From contig CAMYAU010000055.1 of assembly GCA_947253735.1 (NCBI GenBank), positions 1 through 10,378 on the forward strand: 10,378 nucleotides of DNA, given 5' to 3'. Positions 5,768 through 10,378 of the stretch are shown piece after piece; the stretch's first letter is position 1, and every line of letters starts with the position of its first letter. The translations under genes were made by a program, and so were the position numbers. Origin of the DNA: an uncultured Varibaculum sp. GTDB taxonomy: Bacteria; Actinomycetota; Actinomycetes; Actinomycetales; Actinomycetaceae. Under the pieces are notes generated by a model that was not told the DNA's origin, made no database searches, and was given only the letters and a program-made list of their open reading frames with translations.

Positions 5768-6553
5768 GTTTTCCTCCTCAAGGGCTTGAGCGGGGACAAT
5801 CCCCCGCAATGATTTCGGCGCGGGACCATGAGCAATCCAAGTACCATCTTTATCGGAAAAACTGGACCGCACATGCAAAGGCACCCGGTAGCGCCGAGCG
5901 AACTCCACTGCCCGCAGGTGCAAAATCTTGGCACCATTAGCTGCTAGTTCTAAAGTTTCTTCGTAGTCAAGGGAATGTAGGCGCCGAGCGGTAGGAACCA
6001 GACGAGGATCCGCAGTGAAGAGCCCATCCACATCAGTATAGATTTCACATACATCCGCATGTAGCGCCGCCGCTAAGGCCACCGCAGTAGTGTCTGACCC
6101 TCCCCGACCTAAAGTAGTGACATCGTCGGCATCGTTTACTCCTTGGAAGCCGGCCACAATCGCCACATTGTTATCCCGGATTACCCGAGCGATTCGTTCC
6201 GGAACCATTCCGATAATCTGAGCCTTGCCATATTTTGCATCGGTACGAATGCCGGCTTGCGCGCCAGTGAAGGCCATAGCCGGTACTCCCTGGGCAGAAA
6301 TTGCCATAGCCAGCAAAGACATAGAGATACGTTCGCCGGCAGACAGTAAAATATCCATTTCCCGGGCGGGAGCATTAGCGTTTAGCTCCGCTGCCATATC
6401 AATCAAGTTGTCGGTAGTGTCCCCCATCGCAGAAACTACTACCACCACTTGGTGCCCGGCTTGACGAGCTTGCACTATCCTTCGTGCAACTCGCTGCATC
6501 GACTGAGTGTCGGCAACCGAGGATCCACCATACTTTTGCACAATCAGTGCCAT
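5246..6553 (-). CDS. lysC: Aspartate kinase (aspartokinase) alpha subunit
   Basis: This enzyme phosphorylates aspartate, the committed first step of the aspartate pathway. Its 435 residues show the kinase domain with K7-Y-G-G-S-S12, the nucleotide-binding run T-L-G-R-G-G-S-D-T-T (147-156), and Y-T-D-V-D-G-L-F-T-A-D-P-R (172-184). Two ACT regulatory domains follow at about 278-345 and 358-425; the second contains I-S-T-S-E-V-R-I-S-V-L-I. Length and order match the alpha2-beta2 aspartokinases of actinobacteria, which are regulated by lysine and threonine together. An internal start for the beta subunit is listed separately. The ATG at 6553 has AAGGGGA a few nt upstream. It is first gene of a two-gene operon with asd, overlapping it by 4 bp, and follows recR after 186 bp. 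The identification is secure; allosteric behaviour is inferred from the family. Confidence 0.97.
   Translation of the reverse strand: MALIVQKYGGSSVADTQSMQRVARRIVQARQAGHQVVVVVSAMGDTTDNLIDMAAELNANAPAREMDILLSAGERISMSLLAMAISAQGVPAMAFTGAQAGIRTDAKYGKAQIIGMVPERIARVIRDNNVAIVAGFQGVNDADDVTTLGRGGSDTTAVALAAALHADVCEIYTDVDGLFTADPRLVPTARRLHSLDYEETLELAANGAKILHLRAVEFARRYRVPLHVRSSFSDKDGTWIAHGPAPKSLRGIVPAQALEEENVEAPIISGIAHDRSQEKLTVVGLPDRPGVAADLFTAVAKAGANIDMIVQNISEARPGRANISITMPADDIPAVMKELENEKKSLDFIRIDHDTNVGKVSLVGAGMRNNPGISARFFQALSDAGINVHIISTSEVRISVLISLDRLDDAVLAIHKAFDLDSEETEAVVYGGTGR
5773..5779 (-). promoter_or_regulatory. Internal RBS for the aspartokinase beta subunit
   Basis: GAGGAGG on the minus strand, 5 nt before the in-frame GTG at 5767. 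It decides the beta-subunit start. Confidence 0.7.
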
Positions 6554-6588
6554 TCGTTCCCCTTGTATGCCTATCGGTTAGCTATCTT

Positions 6589-6626
6589 CTGCAATCATTC
6601 TAAGGAGATAGCCAAATCTCGGCGCA
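6589..6626 (-). promoter_or_regulatory. Candidate lysC-asd promoter
   Basis: On the minus strand TAGAAT (6597-6602) is a good -10. TTGCGC lies 19 nt upstream as a modest -35. The predicted start near 6590 leaves a leader of about 36 nt. No lysine-riboswitch-like structure fits in that length. Assignment is tentative. Confidence 0.35.
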
Positions 6627-6739
6627 AGCGTCTCAAATTTGCTGGTAGGTAAGCAAAGGCACACAATCCTACTTCTTAATATGCTATTTACTGGGACTTT
6701 TGCCACCGCTAAGCAGCTTGGGCTTGCTTACGCCAGATC

Positions 6740-7336
6740 CTATTCTGCAGAGCGTCTGCCTTCCAGAGCCCGCCCCAGCGTAACCTCATCGGCATATTCC
6801 AAATCCCCACCAACGGGTAGTCCTGATGCCAGGCGGGTAACTTTTAACCCCAAGGGAGAAATGGTACGAGTCAGATAGGTCGCCGTAGCCTCACCCTCAA
6901 TATTGGGATTAGTGGCGATAATGATCTCTTGTACGGCAGTACCAGACAAACGTGCAAGTAGCTCCCGCAAACGCAATTGTTCAGGGCCGATCCCATTTAT
7001 CGGGTCGATCGCCCCTCCCAGCACATGGTAAAGACCGCGATAACTGCGAGTACGTTCAATTGCCCCCACATCCTTGGCCTCTTCGACTACACAAATCACC
7101 GACTGATCTCGCTTGGGATTACGGCAGATAGAGCAGAGTTCCTCCTGGGCAATATTGCCGCATTTAGCGCAGAAACGAATTTTTTCTTTCGCATCGATTA
7201 ATGCTTGCGCCAGTAGTTGGGCTTCAGCCTTGGGCCGGGAAAGCACATAGAATGCGATACGCTGCGCTGATTTCGGGCCAATACCTGGCAGTCGCCCCAA
7301 GGCATCGATGAGATCCTGCAAAGCGCCGTCATACAT
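6740..7336 (-). CDS. recR: Recombination mediator protein RecR
   Basis: RecR works with RecO/RecF to load RecA on gapped DNA. The 198-residue length is standard. The N-terminus has the helix-hairpin-helix region L-P-G-I-G-P-K-S-A-Q-R-I-A-F (16-29). A four-cysteine zinc finger uses C56, C59, C68 and C71. The Toprim domain starts at V-I-C-V-V-E-E (80-86) and includes Y-H-V-L-G-G-A-I-D-P-I-N-G-I-G-P (103-118). The C-terminus carries the Walker-B-like P-N-I-E-G-E-A-T segment. The ATG at 7336 gives the usual M-Y-D-G-A start although its ribosome-binding site is weak. It lies 35 bp downstream of dnaX on the same strand, the common dnaX-recR pair, and is probably cotranscribed. The identification is secure. 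Confidence 0.97.
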   Translation of the reverse strand: MYDGALQDLIDALGRLPGIGPKSAQRIAFYVLSRPKAEAQLLAQALIDAKEKIRFCAKCGNIAQEELCSICRNPKRDQSVICVVEEAKDVGAIERTRSYRGLYHVLGGAIDPINGIGPEQLRLRELLARLSGTAVQEIIIATNPNIEGEATATYLTRTISPLGLKVTRLASGLPVGGDLEYADEVTLGRALEGRRSAE

Positions 7337-7371
7337 AAATTTCTATCTGCTCACTTTCCACTGCTACTGGA

Positions 7372-9855
7372 CTAATCCACCGTCTTAATTATCTTGCCAC
7401 CAAGCAAAGATTTTGCGACCTCAACCCCCCAAGTTCCGCCACTCTCCTCGAGGGAGGCATCGGGATCAGACATATCGGGCAAGTCTTCCTCGAATTCGGG
7501 CGCTGCGGATACATTCGCCGCAAGCCTAGCCTCGTTAGCATCATTTTCCTGAGAACGTGGGGCAGCCACCGGTTCATTTTCCCCGCGCGGAGCCGAGAGT
7601 GTTTCCTCTTCCTGAGTCTGTAGAGCTTCCTTTGGGGGTTGTTTACTCGTCGGACGCGGAGCAACCATTTCTTCCCCGGGGCGCGGAGCTACGTCTTCCG
7701 GTTCTGCCTGACTCTCTATATTGCCAGCATCAGTGGTTACGATTACTTCCCCCTCTGATTTTGGGGTGTCACGGTCAATAATCCAGTTATTGTCGCTAGG
7801 CATAGAGTCATTCCGACCCCCAAGCTGGTCAACTTTTTTTACAGTTTCATCTGCGCTTTCAATTTTGCTGGTTTCCACATCAGTGGCAACTTCTAGAGAT
7901 GACACCGGCCCGCTGTCCCCAGGGAATAGCTCGCTGTCCGAACCGTTATTATCACTGAAGTCTTCTGGTTCTGGCGGGTAGGATTCTTCTTCCGGCGGAG
8001 CCTCCTCCGCGATCTCCCCTGCAGCTTCCAAGGGAATAAGTAGTTTTATCCGAGACAATAGTTCACTCAGATCGGGGGCGAAACGGTCATCGCTACCGGG
8101 GAGCAACTCCACTTCCCAGCTTCCCGAAAGCTCCTCAGCTAGACAATTTTCCAGGGGAGCGAGTTTATTTTTTAAATATTCAACAGTTCGGGGACTGTCG
8201 GCTAGCAAAGTAAGTTTCTGATCTTGTGCCCCGCCAATCTGCAGGTGACGATTACAAGTCGACCACAGTTGTGGATCGACCTCGTTCAACCTAGCACTAG
8301 TCTTGCCCCAGGCCTGTAGTACCTGCCAGTACTGCTCCCCTTTCTCTACCGTTGCCATCTCGGATTCGGAGCTGCTATCTACTGTCGCGGCTGCAGAGGC
8401 GGATCCCTTCTCAGTTTCTACGTTGCGGGGAGCTTGCTCTTGCACAGGAGTTTTTAGGTCAGCTGGAGAAGAGTGTTTGCTCTCCGCGACCTGAGGCCGA
8501 GGGGCAACCAATTCTGGTGCCGCATGATCATTTCGCGGAGCAGACGGAACCACGCTGGCACGGGGCGCCTCTTGCAGCTGTTCAACAGAAGTTTTAACCG
8601 TTCTGTTTACCACTGGTGCGATTGGAGCCTGTGGCTCATTCCCGACATTTTGAGGACGCTTAGAGCCGGGACGATGTAGGGCCGCGCGCGCCATTTCTGC
8701 CCCAGTAAGAGAACCCGAGTCTACAACGCTCTGTTTTTCACTCCCTTGCTGTTCTGGCGGTAGCAACAACCGCGCTGCCAATAGCTCCACTTGCAGACGC
8801 GGGGCAGTTGCTCCCGTCAGTTCTGTCAAAGCGGTGTTAGTGAGGTCGCTGGCATGAGATATTCCCGCGGTTCCCCACCGCTGCGCCTGGGCATTCATAG
8901 TTTCCAATTGATCTGCGGGCGTACCCGCCAGAGCAACCTGTGCATCCTCGGGAGCAGAAACTGAAAGTACCAAGAGGTCACGCAAGCGCAATAGTAAATC
9001 TTCCAGGTAACGCCGGGGGTCATGCCCACCCTCAACCATTTTGGCGATTACTTCGAAAAGTGCCGCACCATCGCGGTCAATGATGGCGTCTACCGAGCGT
9101 TCCAGAATGGAACTGTCAGTGTAGCCCAGCAGCGCCGCAGCAGTTCCATAAGCGAGCTTACCGTCCTCAGCACCTGCCATTAACTGGTCAAGCACCGAAA
9201 GTGAGTCACGTACTGAACCGGCACCCGCCCTCATCACCAATTGCAACACCCCGGCGGCAGGTTCGATATTTTCTGCCTCGCAGAGTTTCGCCATATATTT
9301 TTCCATAGTTTCTGGCGGTACCAGGCGGAATGGATAGTGGTGGGTACGGGAACGGATAGTTCCGATTACTTTGTCAGGTTCGGTGGTGGCGAAAATAAAT
9401 TTTACGTGCTCAGGGGGTTCTTCCACGATCTTCAACAGAGCATTGAATCCCTGCTGGGTAACCATATGGGCTTCGTCCAGAATAAAAATTTTGAAACGGT
9501 CACGTACCGGAGCGAAACCGGCCCGCTCGCGCAGTTCCCGGGCGTCATCCACCCCGTTATGACTGGCAGCATCAATTTCTACCACGTCAAGGGAACCAGA
9601 ACCCCCGGTAGCTAGGTCTTTACAGGATTCACATTTACCGCAAGGAGTATCAGTAGGCCCCTCTGCGCAGTTCAGACAGCGCGCCATGATCCGCGCCGAA
9701 GTGGTTTTCCCACACCCGCGCGGACCAGAAAAAAGATACGCATGGCTGATACGCCCGGATCGCAGCGCCGCCATTAACGGTTTGACCACGTGATCTTGTC
9801 CAATCACGTCTTGGAAAGTGTCTGGCCGATAACGGCGATAAAGTGCGATGCTCAC
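7372..9855 (-). CDS. dnaX: DNA polymerase III subunit gamma/tau (clamp loader)
   Basis: DnaX is the motor subunit of the clamp loader that places the beta clamp on DNA; its C-terminal part links the loader to polymerase. The 827-residue protein has an intact AAA+ core: Walker A G44-P-R-G-C-G-K-T51, zinc module C63, C72, C75, C78, Walker B D127-E-A-H130, sensor A-T-T-E-P (156-160), and the S-R-T arginine-finger motif (169-171). The collar domain ends near 367. A linker (about 370-500) leads to a small folded domain (about 505-587), then a long acidic, Pro-rich tail. The conserved-looking end G-T-W-G-V-E-V-A-K-S-L-L-G-G occupies 807-820. The start is GTG at 9855, giving M-S-I-A-L-Y-R-R-Y-R-P; there is no good Shine-Dalgarno. 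APR tripeptides recur in the linkers, and an A7 slippery run lies at codons 672-674. The identification is secure. Confidence 0.97.
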   Translation of the reverse strand: MSIALYRRYRPDTFQDVIGQDHVVKPLMAALRSGRISHAYLFSGPRGCGKTTSARIMARCLNCAEGPTDTPCGKCESCKDLATGGSGSLDVVEIDAASHNGVDDARELRERAGFAPVRDRFKIFILDEAHMVTQQGFNALLKIVEEPPEHVKFIFATTEPDKVIGTIRSRTHHYPFRLVPPETMEKYMAKLCEAENIEPAAGVLQLVMRAGAGSVRDSLSVLDQLMAGAEDGKLAYGTAAALLGYTDSSILERSVDAIIDRDGAALFEVIAKMVEGGHDPRRYLEDLLLRLRDLLVLSVSAPEDAQVALAGTPADQLETMNAQAQRWGTAGISHASDLTNTALTELTGATAPRLQVELLAARLLLPPEQQGSEKQSVVDSGSLTGAEMARAALHRPGSKRPQNVGNEPQAPIAPVVNRTVKTSVEQLQEAPRASVVPSAPRNDHAAPELVAPRPQVAESKHSSPADLKTPVQEQAPRNVETEKGSASAAATVDSSSESEMATVEKGEQYWQVLQAWGKTSARLNEVDPQLWSTCNRHLQIGGAQDQKLTLLADSPRTVEYLKNKLAPLENCLAEELSGSWEVELLPGSDDRFAPDLSELLSRIKLLIPLEAAGEIAEEAPPEEESYPPEPEDFSDNNGSDSELFPGDSGPVSSLEVATDVETSKIESADETVKKVDQLGGRNDSMPSDNNWIIDRDTPKSEGEVIVTTDAGNIESQAEPEDVAPRPGEEMVAPRPTSKQPPKEALQTQEEETLSAPRGENEPVAAPRSQENDANEARLAANVSAAPEFEEDLPDMSDPDASLEESGGTWGVEVAKSLLGGKIIKTVD
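7834..7840 (-). other. A7 slippery run in dnaX followed by a -1 frame stop
   Basis: On the minus strand codons 672-675 read GTA AAA AAA GTT GAC. The register A-AAA-AAA is the X-XXY-YYZ pattern for -1 frameshifting. After a one-base backward slip, or insertion of one A by polymerase slippage, the next codons are AGT and TGA. The product would be about 675 residues, lacking the acidic tail and conserved C-terminus. Function is unproven. Confidence 0.4.
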
Positions 9856-9867
9856 GGCTCTACTGTA
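9856..9867 (-). promoter_or_regulatory. -10 element of dnaX, possibly giving a leaderless mRNA
   Basis: On the minus strand TACAGT (9862-9867, TANNNT type) ends 6 nt before the GTG start, the spacing expected if transcription begins at the start codon itself. This fits the lack of a ribosome-binding site. No good -35 is visible. Confidence 0.35.
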
Positions 9868-9910
9868 CTAAAGCCCAGCCATTAGCGGGGCTCCCAGAGA
9901 CGATTGTGAT

Positions 9911-9920
9911 AGAAAAAGAC
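9911..9920 (-). terminator. T-run ending the SRP RNA gene
   Basis: After the closing strand of the SRP RNA stem, the minus strand reads GTC then TTTTT (9913-9917). The 9-bp terminal stem plus this run should act as an intrinsic terminator and separate the RNA gene from dnaX. Confidence 0.55.
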
Positions 9921-10004
9921 CCTTCACGCACCCGATAGCGCACCCTTATCCTTGCTGCCTTCCGGCCCTGGGGAGGTTCGAATGATATCGCCGCGTGAAG
10001 GATC
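9917..10004 (-). ncRNA. ffs: Bacterial small signal recognition particle RNA (4.5S-like)
   Basis: The RNA pairs with Ffh to target membrane and secreted proteins to the translocon. On the minus strand the hallmark SRP tip is present: GGCCGGAAGGCAGC (about 9954-9967), containing the conserved GGAAGGCAGC Ffh-binding asymmetric loop and GGAA tetraloop. The ends close in a perfect 9-bp stem, CCTTCACGC with GCGTGAAGG (9993-10001 with 9921-9929). Between them are imperfectly paired arms, giving the long rod expected of the short, Alu-less bacterial form of about 90 nt. The 5' end is placed by the TAGACT -10 and the 3' end by the T-run, each uncertain by several bases. Its place between tRNA-Ser and dnaX is common in actinobacteria. 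Confidence 0.93.
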
Positions 10005-10010
10005 TCCCTC

Positions 10011-10040
10011 AGTCTAGCTTAGAGGCACGCAATCTGGAAA
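10011..10040 (-). promoter_or_regulatory. ffs promoter
   Basis: On the minus strand TTTCCA (10035-10040) and TAGACT (10011-10016) are separated by 18 nt. The predicted start is near 10004, which agrees with the base of the SRP RNA stem. Confidence 0.5.
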
Positions 10041-10154
10041 CGATAGTGATCAGCGCAAGAAGTACCGGGGAAGCCTCCGAGGACGAGACGCAGTTTCTGC
10101 GCTAGCTACACCACTGCCTATTTCTAGGCTGTGTTCGACTCCTCATTTCCAGAA
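10041..10154. other. Intergenic stretch without a recognised gene
   Basis: This lies between the divergent ffs and tRNA-Ser promoters. The only structure seen is a 5-bp hairpin with a 3-nt loop, CGCAG (10089-10093) and CTGCG (10097-10101). No ORF with a ribosome-binding site was found. Confidence 0.4.
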
Positions 10155-10184
10155 TCGACATCAGCTAGGGCATTTCGGTAGACT
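10155..10184 (+). promoter_or_regulatory. tRNA-Ser promoter
   Basis: TCGACA (10155-10160, 5 of 6 to TTGACA) and TAGACT (10179-10184) are spaced by 18 nt. The start is expected near 10191, a few bases before the mature tRNA. Confidence 0.6.
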
Positions 10185-10197
10185 CATCCTTGTGCCT

Positions 10198-10285
10198 GGA
10201 GGTATCGCCTAGTGGCCTATGGCGCTCGCTTGGAAAGCGGGTTGGGTGCAAGCCCTCGGGGGTTCGAATCCCCCTACCTCCGCCA
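10198..10285 (+). tRNA. tRNA-Ser (anticodon GGA)
   Basis: This is an 88-nt class II tRNA reading UCC and UCU. The acceptor stem GGAGGTA (10198-10204) pairs with TACCTCC (10275-10281), followed by discriminator G and an encoded CCA (10283-10285). The anticodon arm CTCGC-TTGGAAA-GCGGG places GGA at 10232-10234. A long variable arm (GGGTGCAAGCCC) marks a serine-type tRNA. The T arm is GGGGG-TTCGAAT-CCCCC (10258-10274). All arms pair well, so the gene looks functional. Confidence 0.97.
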
Positions 10286-10292
10286 ATAGAAA

Positions 10293-10323
10293 CGCTTTGA
10301 CCTGCAAGAACAAAGCGGTCAAA
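10293..10323. other. Overlapping alternative hairpins after tRNA-Ser
   Basis: CGCTTTG (10293-10299) pairs perfectly with CAAAGCG (10311-10317). The overlapping TTTGACC (10296-10302) pairs perfectly with GGTCAAA (10317-10323). The two stems share bases and exclude each other. No T-run follows on the plus strand (A-rich instead), so a plus-strand terminator is doubtful. The rest of the window to 10378 holds no visible gene. Confidence 0.35.
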
Positions 10324-10378
10324 TTAAAAAATATCCCGGTGTGCTCTCAACGTTCCGCACTAAAACGGGTATCTTTGT

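Noticed and set aside
5361..5789. 142-codon plus-strand ORF opposite lysC
   Set aside because: It is antisense to a strongly conserved coding region, has no ribosome-binding site, and its composition is that of a reverse-frame shadow.
6711..6729. Small stem (AAGCAGC with GCTTGCTT) just after the recR stop, read as a terminator
   Set aside because: It needs a bulge and has no T-run on the minus strand; too weak to call.
6649..6731. GTAAGCAA / TTGCTTAC inverted repeat between recR and lysC
   Set aside because: An 8-bp match 67 bp apart with no other support is compatible with chance.
10258..10285. tRNA-Ser 3' end as a phage or island attachment site
   Set aside because: No second copy of the 3' end, integrase gene or composition change is visible in the 93 bases that follow.
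1..10378. CRISPR array, insertion sequence, toxin-antitoxin or defence system
   Set aside because: No spaced direct repeats, transposase or nuclease motifs were found; all large ORFs are assigned to housekeeping, transport or envelope functions.

Overview
The window looks like chromosomal core sequence from a mid-GC actinobacterium, probably a member of the Actinomycetaceae. That placement is inferred from protein style and gene order and was not searched. The order tRNA-Ser, SRP RNA, dnaX, recR, lysC, asd is a familiar actinobacterial arrangement. The iron-uptake genes carry a DtxR/IdeR-type operator, and several promoters have TANNNT -10 boxes.

Layout, left to right. Positions 1-1612 (minus strand) hold the start of an EfeUOB-type iron importer: efeU (permease), then efeO (cupredoxin plus imelysin lipoprotein, cut by the window edge). 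An efeB peroxidase would be expected beyond the edge. The 313-bp gap 1613-1925 holds the efeU promoter, with a perfect TTGACA, a G8 tract in its spacer and a 19-bp iron box over the start site. It also holds the promoter and putative operator of a divergent TetR-family regulator (1926-2645, plus). Positions 2810-4063 (plus) encode an unusual membrane protein: cytoplasmic LRV domain, low-complexity linker, one TM helix, an Asp/Asn calcium-loop-like segment, and a secreted four-Cys domain resembling DUF6636. A long inverted repeat (4110-4191) separates it from the convergent asd gene.

Positions 4200-6553 (minus) are the lysC-asd operon, the first two steps of the aspartate pathway to lysine/DAP, threonine and methionine. 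The genes overlap by 4 bp. lysC carries a strong internal ribosome-binding site and GTG that would give a separate 173-residue regulatory beta subunit. Positions 6740-9855 (minus) are recR and dnaX (DNA repair and replisome clamp loader). dnaX contains an in-register A7 slippery run followed at once by a -1-frame stop, reminiscent of the E. coli gamma/tau frameshift. Positions 9917-10004 (minus) are the SRP RNA gene and 10198-10285 (plus) is tRNA-Ser(GGA). The remaining 93 bases hold alternative hairpins and no gene.

No mobile element, CRISPR array or defence system was seen. The points most worth checking are regulatory: the homopolymer in the efeU promoter, the dnaX slippery site, the lysC internal start, and the 82-bp inverted repeat.
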